NCBI GenBank assembly: GCA_949987705.1
Contig: OX465282.1
Coordinates: 40,326,039-40,390,038, forward strand
Reading direction: 5' to 3'
DNA length: 64,000 bases
Source of the DNA: Thereva unica
Lineage: Eukaryota; Arthropoda; Insecta; Diptera; Therevidae
The notes under the pieces: model-generated
The model's input: only the letters and a program-made list of their open reading frames with translations
Told to the model about the DNA's origin: nothing
The model's database searches: none
In this document: one piece after another, positions 21,446 to 33,029 of the stretch
How positions within the stretch are numbered: position 1 is the first letter of the stretch
Layout: every line of letters starts with the position of its first letter
Made by a program: the position numbers and the translations under genes

Positions 21446-22224
21446 CTATTTATTTCTTCTACATATTCTTCTTGTTTTTCCTCTTCTTTCCTTGCGAGTT
21501 CTTCCTTCGTTTACTATCGATATTCTGCTTCTGATTCTAGCCCCAATCATATAGTGGTCAGAGTCGATGTTTGCACCACGATATGATCTAACACCTAGTA
21601 CTTCTGAGCAGTGACGCGCATCTATTAGTATGTGGTCAATTGAGTTTTGCGTTCTTCCATCTGGAGATCTCCAGGTTACCTTGTGTATATCTTTCCGCTG
21701 GAATCTTGTGTCTGCGATTACCATATTATTCATCATTGCAAAACTGATCAGTCTCATGCCGTTTTCGTTTGTTTCGTCATGTAGACTGAATGATCCTATT
21801 GTTGGTCGGTAAGTCCTTTCATGTCCGATTTTTGCATTTGCGTCTCCTATAATAATTTTTACATCATGACTAGGACAGTTTCTTAGCGCTCTATCTAAGG
21901 TTTCATAAAATGCATCTTTGACTTCTTCTAGTGCATCTTCAATCGGGGCATGTATATTTATTATGGAGTAGTTAAAGAATCTTCCTCTTATGCGTATTTT
22001 ACATATTCTTTCGTCTATAGCGTCAAACCCCATAACTAGATGTTTAATTTGTTTTCTTACAATGAATGCCGTCCCAAAAGTATGATTTTTCTCGTTACAG
22101 CTATAGAATATATTGTGCGTTTTTTTCTCTAGGATCCCCTTTCCAATCCATCTCACCTCTTGTATTGCTGTTAGATCACTTTTATATTTATCTAATTCGT
22201 TTAGTAGAACTTTTAGTCTGCCAG
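21446..22224 (-). pseudogene. RTE LINE endonuclease, major part
   Basis: The frame shows TAIQEVRWIG (active-site Glu), GTAFIVRKQ, IINIHAPIED, IIIGDANAKIG (GDxNA strand), SPDGRTQNSIDHILID and NIDSDHYMIG (SDH). The set is complete for an AP-type endonuclease that nicks the target. The N-terminus was displaced by insertion of a CR1/L2-like LINE at 22225. The missing start lies at 24611-24791 and ends with SWNVRTLYQ. Confidence 0.88.
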
Positions 22225-24610
22225 TTGATTCACCTCTCGGCAATTCGGACCACTGCTTAGTTAGCGCTAGCTTCCCATTCAAACTTCCCACCCCTCCCAA
22301 ACCAGTCAGAAGAACTGTATGGCATTATGGGAAGGCCAATTGGCTGGGGCTTACTAATTTCTTCCAATCTACTGACTGGAACCAGTGTTTCCGTAATAAA
22401 AACGCCAACTCTGCCGCTATCAGTATCACTAGAATCATACAGGCAGGAATGCATTTGTTCATTCCTCATTCTACTAAATCTGTGAAGGCTAGGCCCAACA
22501 GATGGTTTAATCAGGAGTGTATGAATGCAATCAGAAATAAAGAAGCCGCCTTTCGAGCTTACAAGAGCTCCCCGAGTGAATCGCTCCGTTTAGAGTATAT
22601 AAAACAGAGAAATTCCTGCAAAGTCACCATCAGGAATGTCAAAAATTCATTTGACAACAAATTGAGAAGTAAACTCCTTAATGCAACCTCTGGTAGCAAG
22701 AACTTCTGGTCCTTGGTAAGTTCCATCAAGAAGAATTTCACCACCTCCACAACTCCTTCATTCATCCACGATGAAAAGGTGATAACAGACAGAAAATCCA
22801 AGGCCGATTTATTAGCATCTCTGTTTGCTTCAAATTCTTCTTTACCCCAAAATGATATGCTACCCCCGGTCCTCGAGCACAGCGCTCATTTAATGGACAG
22901 GGTTTTCTTCAGGACTCGCGAGGTGTACAGGTGCCTCAAGGAGCTCGATGTCAACAAATCCACTGGACCCGATAATATACCCCCTATCGTCTTAAAACAA
23001 TGCGCCTCACCTTTGGCTAAACCTCTGCGCAAATTATTTTCCCTGTCATACTCTTCCGGAGTTTACCCAGACTCTTGGAAACTTGCTCATGTGCAGCCAA
23101 TACCGAAAAAAGGTAACTCCAGCGATCCCTCCAACTACCGCCCAATAGCAATTACTTCTATTCTCTCCAAAACCATGGAGACGATAATCAACAAAAAGCT
23201 TATGGGATATCTAGAATCCAACCAACTTATAAACGACAAACAATACGGCTTCCGACAAAAAAGATCCACTGGTGATCTTTTAGTTTGCCTTACAGAACAC
23301 CTCAGCCGTAGTCTGCATGGATCCGGTGAGTCTAGTCTGGTTGCTCTTGATATCTCCAAGGCTTTTGATAGAGTATGGCACTCAGCCTTGTTAGCTAAAC
23401 TCAAAGCTATTGGAATTGACTCGCTTCTCTATAAGTGGGTTGAGGGTTTCCTTTCCGGCCGTTCAATTAAGGTAGTTTTGGATGGCGTCAAATCTGAATC
23501 TCACCCCATCTCTGCGGGGGTCCCCCAGGGGTCAATTTTATCACCGGCCCTATTTCTTATCTTTATAAATGACCTACTTTCAATCCCCTCCAACCCACTT
23601 CTCAGCTTCGCTGACGACGGTACTCTACGTTACTCGTACAGCTTCGATACAAGACAGACACATGCCAGATCCTGTCTTGATGATCGTGAACTAATGTTCA
23701 ACTCTATTAATAACGACATTGAACTTATTATAGAGTGGGGAAAAAAGAATCGTGTCAAATTCAACCCCTCCAAAACCAAGTACTGTCTTATTTCAAAGAA
23801 AAAGATCAACACATCACCATCCTTGAAAGTGGATGGCGTGGTACTAAAGGCCGACCCATCCCTACACATCTTAGGCGTGACTTTAGCCAAAGACTTGCGA
23901 TGGAATGACCATATATTCCAAATCGCCAAACAAGCATCCCAGTGCTTGGGATTTCTTAAGAGGTGCAGGTTCCTCCTCCAGCCATCGGCCCGTGCTGTTA
24001 TTTATAAATCCTACATTCGGCCTCTTCTCGAATACAACTCCCTCATTTGGGGCGGCGCTCCAATATCAACCTTAGCATGGTTAGATAAGGTCCAAAAAAA
24101 GGCCCTTAAGTTAATTAATGACGATACCGCTTGCTCCACCATCGACCCCCTAAGCCACCGTAGGAATGTAGCAGCACTGACAAAATTTTATCGCTACTAT
24201 CATAGTGACTGTTCCTTCGAGTTAAACGCTCTTTTGCCTCCACGGCAATCTTATAACCGCAACACCAGATTAGCCCACTCGTCCCATTCCCTGTACCTGC
24301 AACTACCCTTTTCGCGCACTCAACAAGATATGAATTCGTATGTAAATAGAACAACTCGACTGTGGAATAGTCTCTCGCAGTCGGTATTTCCGAGCTCCTA
24401 CAACATCCAAGAGTTCAAACGCAGGGTTCATCACCACCTTCTTCAATACCCTCCCGTACCTTCATAATCCCTAACCTATTCCCCCACCCCTCCCCCGTAC
24501 TAAGCTTACTGCTAGACATTGCACCATGACGTGACAAATGACATGACGGACTAGTAGTACAAAGGGTGACTCCTGAGCTTAGCACTACCACATAAAAAAA
24601 AAAAAAAAAG
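22225..24610 (+). mobile_element. 5'-truncated CR1/L2-like LINE (family C, copy 1)
   Basis: From VDSPLGNSDHCLVSASF (endonuclease SDH end) at 22225 the frame runs open to 24467. It carries NYRPIAITSILSK, GFRQKRSTGD, LVALDISKAFDRVWH (motif A), AGVPQGSILSPALF (motif B) and LLSFADDGTL (motif C). A 3' UTR and a poly(A) run end at 24609. It is about 93 percent identical by eye to the full-length copy at 33482-36800. It is inserted in opposite orientation inside an RTE endonuclease gene, whose halves lie on either side. GTTGAT occurs at both junctions but is also part of the element itself, so a true target duplication is uncertain. Confidence 0.92.
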
Positions 24611-24880
24611 GTTGATACAGTGTCCTTACATTCCAAGAAAAAATTCGTAAATCATGGTCCTTAATACGATATCCGGGTCTTCGTTGTGTAGTCAATCCTA
24701 TCCGAGGCTCAGTTGTAGGTCTCGTGGCAATATGGTAATGCCAGGACGGGTTGCCAGCCCGTCGCCGGTATGCGGGAATATAGCGTCCCACGCTCGCTAC
24801 TACCGTCGTTAGTTGGCTATCCAGTGGGCACCACGGGGAGGTGACGGTTCGGTTTTGCCCACCAATACAAAATTATAGAA
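24611..24880 (-). pseudogene. 5' part of the interrupted RTE LINE
   Basis: On the minus strand the sequence reads AGNPSWHYHIATRPTTEPR and ends in FSWNVRTLYQP, the first strand of the RTE endonuclease with its conserved Asn. The continuation GRLKVLLNELDKYKSDL is at 22224 downward. The likely 5' UTR reaches to about 24880. The exact 5' end was not found. Confidence 0.8.
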
Positions 24881-25154
24881 GAATCAAAATACCTTGCTTG
24901 ATCATCGACATAACACACTTCCGCAGTAAGCTATAGTAAAATTGTGCTTATTATGCTTTTACGTGTAAAGATAAATTAACTTTATTCATTCGACATGCGC
25001 GCATCCCTTCCCAAATTAATTTGTTGAGTTTTTTCTGCGTTTGTTGCCGTTTTAACTAAACAGAGGAGTAATGATAGAACAATATTAATAAAATTTGGCA
25101 ACGAGATGCGCAGACCTGCTCAAATTTTTTGTGTCACGGAGTTTGAAAAAATCT

Positions 25155-26154
25155 CCCAGTCGGGAATTTACGAATTCATGAAACCGGAATGCAGTATATC
25201 TTTGTAGATATTGGAAGCAATGTGAATCGATGGAAGGAATGGTATTGAAAAGTATCATGCATAAGGATCATGCACACTTTTCCCTTTGTTCATTATCGAG
25301 GAAAAATGCTGAAGCCGCTCGTAAAATAGGATGATGTAATAATGATCTGCCTCCGATCGTCTCTCTTCCACCTTCTTCTTTTGAAAACCAGTTTTTGGAA
25401 GGCATGGTAAAGCAAAAGGTGTCTCTCATGCCTTCATATTGGAAGGTATGGTATTGCAAAAGGTGGCTCTCATGCCTTCATATTGGAAGGTATGGTAATG
25501 CAAAGGGTAGCTCTCATGCCTTTATATTGGAATGAATTGTATTGCAAAAGGTGGCCGTTGTGCCTTCGACCCTAGGAAACGCAATGTTAAAAGAAGGGAT
25601 GATTCGATCTAGAAAGTAGAAGCATTCGAAGGAAAGTGTACTGAATCGAATCTGGAAAGCTTCCATTCCCTACTGGCTTGAGATGAGCTGGCTTGAGGCA
25701 TGAGAGCTAAAGCTGCAGAATTTTCAGTCATTTCGTTATTCCTCCTTTAAATATGCTGTCCGTTTCGCATCTATTATTACTAAAAAAACATCTTTTATTA
25801 ATCACAAGTCAGAAATATGATATTAATTTTCCATCTGTAATATAAATAGTAAACTTTATATCGCTACACTTGCTTACGCCGTAATCAATCTAAATAGACT
25901 GAAAAACAATGAATGCATTTAAGAAAATCGTAAGAAAACCGATTTTATGAAAGAGAGGGTGAGACAGGACGAATGTTCGGCTGCGGCTTCAGCATTTTTC
26001 CTCGATAATAGAACAAAGGGAAATGCGTGCATGTTCCTTATGCATGACACTTTGCAATACCATTCCTTCCAATAGCCATCGATTCACATTGCTTCTAATG
26101 TCTACAAAGATATACTGCATTCCCATTTCATGACTTCGTAAATTCCCTACTGGG
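25155..26154. mobile_element. Foldback element, about 165-bp arms, 1000 bp long
   Basis: The arm 25155-25318 (CCCAGTCGGGAATTTACGAA inward to GAAGCCGC) is the imperfect inverse of 25979-26154. No target duplication is obvious at the borders. The inside has no transposase. A Mutator- or foldback-type element without coding capacity is the simplest reading. It lies about 1.7 kb upstream of the Toll start codon. Confidence 0.72.
25395..25560. repeat. Short tandem array, about 55-bp unit, three copies
   Basis: GGAAGG(C/T)ATGGTA followed by GCAAAAGGTG and CTCATGCCTT recurs at about 25397, 25440 and 25490, then decays. It lies within the foldback element. Confidence 0.65.
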
Positions 26155-27876
26155 ATATTTATCGGCTAAACTATTATACACTGAAAGTACTCGTTAATCG
26201 GTATTTAGGTTTATTTCGTTTCCAATATAAGGCCAAGGTATCCTAGGTTACCTATAATTCCGAGAAATTATCCCTTTAAATTCAAACGCTTACAATTCCC
26301 TGTTATCTTATGTTTCGCGATGAAAGCTTGATTTAAGTAAAACTTGTTTTACTCATGGACTATACGTGGTATGTTCTCGAGTCAGTAACTAAACAAACTT
26401 AATAATTTATACCACACATTTATAAAACGCAAAGAAATGTCTATAGGGAGGCATTAAAATAAAAGTGATGTAAGGGCAATTTTGTGAAAATTATTCAAAA
26501 ATAATTTGAGTTAAGCCCGGTCAACGCCGGATAATTTCATTTTACATGTTTGCCCAGGTGTCTTCTTCCGATAGGAGTCGCTCAACATCAAATTTAAAAA
26601 AAAGTTTAACATAATTTTAATAGGATCCAAATTCCATTTTTGCAGATTTGTTCTTTTACCTTTTTATATTTTTGCAACGCACGCAGGTTTTTTGCTAGTT
26701 GCAGAATAAACTAAATAGACCTTAATTTAGCATATTGCTCGATTTAAATTTACAAAACAGTTTTTGCAAGTAGGGACTGAAGGCTGTAGGCTATTAGTCT
26801 ATCTCACATTTTCATATATGTTTGGAGAATAATGTGAAAAATGCTTCTGAACATGCAGTGCATCGGGCGAAAATTAGATTACCAGTCTGAATCGATTACT
26901 TTTGTATTTGCATGCATGCTATTAGGAGTAAGGAATCGATTTCTATCCCCATGACCTGGAATCAATGTGGAATCTATAGGAGCCCGACGGAAATCAAAGC
27001 GGTTAAACAGCCCCATATACGAGCGATCGATTATAGCGACAGTCCATTGGCCAGGCCATATTTCACAAGTATCAGCTTGCCACAATCTTTAATATAAATA
27101 TTTTGTAAGGCTTTTAAATTCCCACAAGTGGAATGACGAAGTACTAAAGCGAGAAATGGAACCCCGGCCATTTTAATAATATTTTCTTTACAGCTGGTTT
27201 TTCAGCATTACAACTGCAAGTAAAATCACCTTATGCATTTCAAGGAATCAGAAAAGGAATCAATTCCTTAATTCGTAACGCATTTTGAATAAATTTTTCC
27301 CCATCTGGGCGGTTAAAGAATACCCGGCATTGCTGGTAGTATCGTATGTTGCAAAACCGGTTCGAGAACCGCATGAGCAAAGGCTTGTGCACGTCGGCCC
27401 ACTAATTTCCTCAAGTTTATTTTTTACTTCGTTTCCCGTGTGAGCTCTCATTCGCTATTAATGAAAGAACAAAACAAAAATCAACATCACAATTTCAACA
27501 ATTTGGTGTACCTTAGCCACAAAACTTGTATACCTGGATATACTCTTGTATGTCCACCGGCCAACGAGTCATCCCAAATGACCAGCAGCCGCCATTACCT
27601 TGAACATCTTTTCTGTTGCGCTGTATGAAAAAAGTTTAGTGGGCAAACGAGTCCGTTACCTGGTTCGTTTCTTTTCTATGGTTGTTTTCAGTTTAGTGTG
27701 CATATGTAGTGTTAAGGGAACGCGCGTGCGCGGTGGAATATGTAAAAGTTGAGTTTTAATGGCGTAAAGAAAGAGTGTTTATGGCCGATATATTTTAGAA
27801 TTTCCGTCGATATGTTCGAAATACTTTGATAATTATAATTACCGATGTAATTATTGCGTAGAAGTGAATTAGAAAA
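26155..27876. other. Upstream region of the Toll gene, no gene recognised
   Basis: AT-rich DNA. A 68-codon minus-strand frame (27085-26879) and a 62-codon frame near 27440-27628 match no family I know. The last 150-200 bp before 27877 are probably the 5' UTR and promoter-proximal region. No TATA box or start site can be fixed. Confidence 0.45.
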
Positions 27877-30800
27877 ATGGAAACAAATATGACAGCGGAA
27901 TCAATATATCTAGTGGTTTTGATTAGTGCAATAATTCCAATTTTAGGTGCATCAATGAGTAAAACAGTTTTATATCAAGCACCAGATGAATGCAGATGGT
28001 CGGGCTTTGCGGAAAGTGACATTGTTTTAGTATGCCATCTTAGAACAATTAACAGTGAGCTTGAAAACACAAACTTCAGTGTTATACAACCACAAAATAC
28101 AATACGGTTAAGACTAGAGTGTAATGAAGCGCTGTTTTTTCAAAGCAGCCTCAGCCCTGGCAGTTTCAAGGCATTAGTGGAATTACGGTCTCTAACAATT
28201 GAATATTGCAAGCTCGGAAATCTTACTGCGGGCTCTTTTCGTGGTCTTTTGGATTTGCGAAATTTAACTATAAGAACACATAATGGAGATTGGTCTTCTA
28301 TGAGTTTGGATATTTCCCCTAATATTTTTAACGACTTGAAGTACCTGGAAAGACTAGATCTCAGTCAAAACAATATATGGCTTATCCCCGAGGGTTTAAT
28401 CTGCCCATTACATAACATCAATTATTTGAATATTTCTCATAATCGCATACAAGATATAAACAACTTCCATTTCAGTGCTTCACTAGTCACACGGAAATCT
28501 ATGTCATGCGGAACATCTTTAACCACATTGGATCTTTCTACCAACAAGATATCGAATATACCTTCAGCTATATTTTCTGCACTAACCAATTTAAGAAAAC
28601 TTATTTTGACAAGAAATGAAATTAACTTCATAGCAGATAGGGCATTTGAGCGATTAGTCTCGTTAACTACTTTGAATTTATCAGAGAATAAATTAAATAA
28701 TTTGCCTCCAGAACTCTTTTCAGAAACAAAAAACCTGAAAGAGATTTACTTAAAAAATAACAGCATTAACGTGCTTGCACCTGGATTATTCTCTGATTTG
28801 TCTGGACTTTCGGTGCTGGATCTATCTGAAAATGAATTAAATTCTCAGTGGGTAAACTCTGCTACATTTATGGGACTGAGGAGGCTTGTACTGTTGGATT
28901 TGTCTACAAACAAAATAAATAAACTAGAGCCAAATATTTTCAAAAACCTTCAAGCTCTAGAGGTTTTAAAGCTTCAAAATAACTACATTGATAATATTCC
29001 TGATAATACATTTGCTGATTTAACAAATTTGCATACCCTTGTTATTTCAAACAATAGGCTATCTAATGTTGATGCCTTAACGCTAAGTGGTCTTTATGGA
29101 ATTATATTACTTTCCTTAGATTATAATAGAATTTATAAAATCGATCCACTTGCCTTTAAGAACTGCTCAAGTTTACAAGATCTGCATCTTAACAGCAATA
29201 AGTTATCAAAAGTTCCAGAAGCATTGCATTATGTTTCATTGTTGAAAACATTGGACCTGGGCGAAAATCAAATTTCCAGTTTAGAAAACGGTAGCTTTGG
29301 TATTATGGAAAATTTATATGGATTACGACTCACAGAGAATGCAATTACATTTATTAGAAATGGGATATTTGACGGGATAGTTCCTCTTCAAATTCTTAAT
29401 TTATCACGTAATAGAATTAAAACAATTGAGCCAGGATCATTTAAAAAAAATGTGCATCTTCAAGCGATACGTTTGGATGGAAATTTGCTTAAAAAAATCG
29501 GTGGACTCTTTACGAAACTTCCAAATTTGGTTTGGCTAAATATTTCAGATAACTACTTGGAAAGTTTTGACTATGCAAACATACCACAAGGCCTTCAATG
29601 GCTTGATATACATGCCAACAAAATTACACAATTAAGTAATTCTTTTGATATGGAATCTGAAATAGCGCTTAGTACATTTGATGCGAGTTCTAACCGCTTA
29701 ACGGAAATATCTGCTGGTGTTATTCCAAACAGTATAGAATTTCTTTACTTGAATGATAATACAATATGGAAGATTCAGTCATATACGTTCTTTAAAAAAC
29801 CAAATTTAACGCGCGTCGACTTAGTCGGCAATCAATTGAATGCATTGGACTTAAATGCTCTCAGATTATCCCCAGTGCCTGCCGAAAAACCAATTCCAGA
29901 ATTTTACATTGGTGGAAATCCTTTTCAGTGTGATTGCAATTTGGATTGGCTGCAAAAAACTAATGTTGAAAGTCGAACGCAACCAAAATTAATGGACTTA
30001 GCTAGTATATACTGTAAGCTTCTTTACAATAAAGGAAAAGCTTATATGCCGCTTATTGAAGCAAAATCCAACGACTTTCTATGTAAATACGAGACTCACT
30101 GTTTTGCTTTGTGTCATTGTTGTGAATTTTACGCCTGCGATTGCAAAATGGAGTGCCCGATTGGATGTACATGTTATCATGATCAAAGCTGGTCGTCTAA
30201 TGTCGTTGATTGCTCCTTAGCAGAATATCAAAATTTACCGGAACATATACCTATGGATTCCACACAACTCTATTTAGATGGTAATAATTTCTCGGAAATT
30301 GGAAGCCATGCCTTCATAGGCAAAAAACGATTAAAAATTTTATTTCTGAATAATTCCAACATTGATATTTTAAGGAATCGTACTTTTTATGGACTGAGAG
30401 AACTAGAAATTTTGCAATTGCATTCCAATAATGTCCGACATTTATACGGAAACGAGTTTAAAGGACTAGAAAATCTAAGAGAATTGTACTTGCAATATAA
30501 TAAAATATCTGCCGTGGATAACTACACATTTTTTCATTTGCATAATTTAAGAAAATTACGTTTGGATCACAATGAGATAATGGATTTGGAATTCTCCAAT
30601 CTCCCGTCATACCTTCTTGATTTAAGGATATCTGGAAATGCATGGACATGCGAATGTAAGACATTTGAAAGCTTGTACAATTATGTAAGCCATCACGATT
30701 TTGTTAAAGATAAAAAGGACATAGCATGCATAACCTCAAAAAATTTTAGTTTGAACTCAATCGAATATAACTTAAAAAGTAAACAAGAAAAACACTTAAT

Positions 30801-31683
30801 TTTTTCTTCAAATAATCCTATTCAATGCTTTGTGGAGTCAGAAAAGGGAAATGATGTAAATATTATATCTACCAAAATGATATTGACTCCAGATTCAATT
30901 CATAATTACATTCCAATTTTGATCGCAACGTTTTGCGGATGTTTGCTTGTAATAACATTTGTTTTGTTAATTTTTATATTTCGTCAAGAAATGCGAGTTT
31001 GGTTTCACTCACGTTTTGGTGTTCGACTATTTTATAATGCGACTGATATGGACAAGAATGAACGTGGCACTCTCTATGATGCATTTATTTCTTACAGTTC
31101 AAAAGATGAAAGTTTTGTTGCTGAGGAGCTGGCACCGATTTTAGAAAGTGGCGATCCTCAATACAAGATTTGCCTACATTACAGAGATTTTCCTGTTGGT
31201 GCCTTTATAGCTGATACAATAGTTCAAGCAATTGAATCGTCTCGCCGTACTATAATGGTTTTGTCAGATAATTTCATGAAATCGGAATGGTGTCGATTTG
31301 AATTTAAGTCAGCTCATCATCAAGCTTTACGAGATCGTAGACGAAGACTCATTGTTATACTTTTAGGAGAAATACCACAGAAAAACCTCGATCCAGATAT
31401 ACGCCTTTATCTCAAAACAAACACATATCTTCAATGGGGGGACAAATTATTTTGGGAAAAACTGCGATTTGCTTTGCCAGATGTACCGAATAATCAGCGT
31501 AGAACACATTGTAATTACAATATAACTTCACTGCAACATTCAATATTTTGTAATCATAATATTCGAAATATTAATACCAGACAAAATAATAGTAATAGCA
31601 ACGCCACTCAAATAATGCTCACGCAATCAACTGGCCGTGGTCGAAATCCATCTTCCCCACGTACAGTAGCCATCCACATTTAA
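27877..31683 (+). CDS. Tollo: Toll-like receptor, Tollo/Toll-8 type (single exon, 1268 aa)
   Basis: The ATG sits in AAAAATGG context and is followed by a hydrophobic signal segment (residues 10-27). The ectodomain begins with a Cys-containing cap and DIVLVCHLRTINSELENTNF, a signature of the Toll-6/7/8 group. More than twenty leucine-rich repeats (LxxLxLxxNxI) fill residues about 75-675. A Cys cluster follows (CDCNLDWLQ to CPIGCTCYH, about 680-775), then a second, shorter LRR block and a second C-terminal cap (WTCECKTFE). One membrane helix lies at about 1010-1037. The TIR domain spans about 1064-1205, with LYDAFISYSSKDESF (box 1), HYRDFPVGA (BB loop with the key Pro) and YLQWGDKLFWEKLRFALPD. 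The Asn-rich tail has about 60 residues. Absence of introns fits Toll-6/7/8 paralogues. Tollo is preferred on the ectodomain start and length, with Toll-6 the alternative. Drosophila Tollo acts at the cell surface in epithelial and neural patterning and in tuning immune responses. Confidence 0.93.
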   Translation: METNMTAESIYLVVLISAIIPILGASMSKTVLYQAPDECRWSGFAESDIVLVCHLRTINSELENTNFSVIQPQNTIRLRLECNEALFFQSSLSPGSFKALVELRSLTIEYCKLGNLTAGSFRGLLDLRNLTIRTHNGDWSSMSLDISPNIFNDLKYLERLDLSQNNIWLIPEGLICPLHNINYLNISHNRIQDINNFHFSASLVTRKSMSCGTSLTTLDLSTNKISNIPSAIFSALTNLRKLILTRNEINFIADRAFERLVSLTTLNLSENKLNNLPPELFSETKNLKEIYLKNNSINVLAPGLFSDLSGLSVLDLSENELNSQWVNSATFMGLRRLVLLDLSTNKINKLEPNIFKNLQALEVLKLQNNYIDNIPDNTFADLTNLHTLVISNNRLSNVDALTLSGLYGIILLSLDYNRIYKIDPLAFKNCSSLQDLHLNSNKLSKVPEALHYVSLLKTLDLGENQISSLENGSFGIMENLYGLRLTENAITFIRNGIFDGIVPLQILNLSRNRIKTIEPGSFKKNVHLQAIRLDGNLLKKIGGLFTKLPNLVWLNISDNYLESFDYANIPQGLQWLDIHANKITQLSNSFDMESEIALSTFDASSNRLTEISAGVIPNSIEFLYLNDNTIWKIQSYTFFKKPNLTRVDLVGNQLNALDLNALRLSPVPAEKPIPEFYIGGNPFQCDCNLDWLQKTNVESRTQPKLMDLASIYCKLLYNKGKAYMPLIEAKSNDFLCKYETHCFALCHCCEFYACDCKMECPIGCTCYHDQSWSSNVVDCSLAEYQNLPEHIPMDSTQLYLDGNNFSEIGSHAFIGKKRLKILFLNNSNIDILRNRTFYGLRELEILQLHSNNVRHLYGNEFKGLENLRELYLQYNKISAVDNYTFFHLHNLRKLRLDHNEIMDLEFSNLPSYLLDLRISGNAWTCECKTFESLYNYVSHHDFVKDKKDIACITSKNFSLNSIEYNLKSKQEKHLIFSSNNPIQCFVESEKGNDVNIISTKMILTPDSIHNYIPILIATFCGCLLVITFVLLIFIFRQEMRVWFHSRFGVRLFYNATDMDKNERGTLYDAFISYSSKDESFVAEELAPILESGDPQYKICLHYRDFPVGAFIADTIVQAIESSRRTIMVLSDNFMKSEWCRFEFKSAHHQALRDRRRRLIVILLGEIPQKNLDPDIRLYLKTNTYLQWGDKLFWEKLRFALPDVPNNQRRTHCNYNITSLQHSIFCNHNIRNINTRQNNSNSNATQIMLTQSTGRGRNPSSPRTVAIHI

Positions 31684-31959
31684 TTCGAATTATTTATAAG
31701 GTAGTATTCCAATCCAAAGATGTCATAGAGCATATCATAAATTAGTAACCCTCACGTCGTCGTTGCAACAACCACTTTGTTGCTATTAATTTTATTTTAT
31801 ATTTGTGATCAAAAACTTGGATAATATAATGTAGCTATAAGATAAAAAAAATTAAGTTCCATTTTCAAAAAGAACTGATTGGAAGTCTGTGGTTAGTGGA
31901 ATTTATAAAATTGTGATATAAGTAATTAAGTTATTTAATTAGTAGTATAATGTTTGAAA

Positions 31960-31965
31960 AATAAA
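31960..31965 (+). terminator. Candidate polyadenylation signal of the Toll gene
   Basis: AATAAA about 280 bp after the stop codon, followed by a T-rich stretch (TTTTTATTTTC). A second AATAAA at 32089-32094 is an alternative. Confidence 0.5.
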
Positions 31966-32088
31966 TATTTCCATACGCTTTTTATTTTCATGTAAATAAG
32001 GGAAACAGTGTTCAATGTAGTTATTATGCAGGAATAGAAGTAAATAATTATAAATAATTTTTAGTGTGCATTTGTTTCTATAACTTTA

Positions 32089-32094
32089 AATAAA
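32089..32094 (+). terminator. Alternative polyadenylation signal
   Basis: AATAAA about 400 bp after the Toll stop, followed within 50 bp by GTTGTTTTTGTTTTG, a GT-rich downstream element. Confidence 0.4.
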
Positions 32095-32099
32095 GGGAA

Positions 32100-33029
32100 C
32101 AAATCGAATTTAAATACATATTAAACTGAAATAATGTTGTTTTTGTTTTGATTTCAATTAAATTTTTTTAGTAACAAAGTATGTCGACCCGTAATGTAGG
32201 CGGTAGTCACGTCACCCATTTGAAAATATGACATTTCTGACCTGAAGTCACAATTGTCGAAAAAGTGAGTGTGGGCCATTCCGAGGTCACTTATAGTGAT
32301 ATTCGTCACCGATAAGCTTTAAAGATGCGACAATTAAAAAGAATAGCCAAAAAGGGTAATAATTTGTTTTTAATATTTTATGGTAATTTAAAATTACATA
32401 TCGTATTCTCGAGTTAACAAACAGGAGACAATATCATTATCTTGTGGCCTTTATGGAGAAAAGCCAAGACATAGCGTAAAGCGTAAAATGCCAGTGGAGT
32501 TTACAAGAAAATAGACGGAGTTTTCACTTATGCTGAATAGTTTTCACTTATGCCGAATGTTTTGTCCGATTCGGCTAAAGTTAGGCTTTATATTTTCGTA
32601 ACAAAATTATCTTTCACCCTCAATGATTGAAATATGTAAATAAATTTTTGGTATAACTTAATACAACAAATAAACATGTGTAAGTTTCCAAAATGATTAA
32701 AAAATTCACTTTTTTCCGATTTTCAGCGCCTCACACTCAAAAAGTACTACTCCAATTGACACAAACAATACATCGTCGTAATGGGAAAAGAGGAACCTTT
32801 CGTTTAGTAAAAATTTTATATTGGTTAGATATATTGTTCTAGAGATTTTTGGCCATATCTGGGAAGAAAGCCGAAAAACAGGTTTTTTGATAATATCTCG
32901 AAAACTGTTCTTTGGAAAAATAAATGAGTGTCATTTTCGTTTTCAGCGACCTCAAATTAGGCTAAAAAACACTTTTCCTATTAGGTACACGCGATTAAGC
33001 AAAAATTTGTAAACTAGTGTTATCTATTC
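32100..33029. other. Intergenic DNA, no gene recognised
   Basis: AT-rich. The part 32700-33010 (containing ATATCTCGAAAACTGTTC and two CATTTTCGTTTTCAGCG-like stretches) looks like an old interspersed repeat. No protein match was seen. Confidence 0.4.

Noticed and set aside
22113..22224. Upstream extension of the plus-strand LINE frame to 22113
   Set aside because: This part is the reverse side of the RTE endonuclease. The LINE itself starts at about 22225.
24585..24610. Phe-rich start of a minus-strand frame
   Set aside because: It is the reverse of the poly(A) tail of the inserted LINE.
27345..27375. tRNA-like B box (GGTTCGAGA) near the Toll upstream region
   Set aside because: It is part of a short palindrome (CCGGTTCGAGAACCG); no A box or cloverleaf fits.
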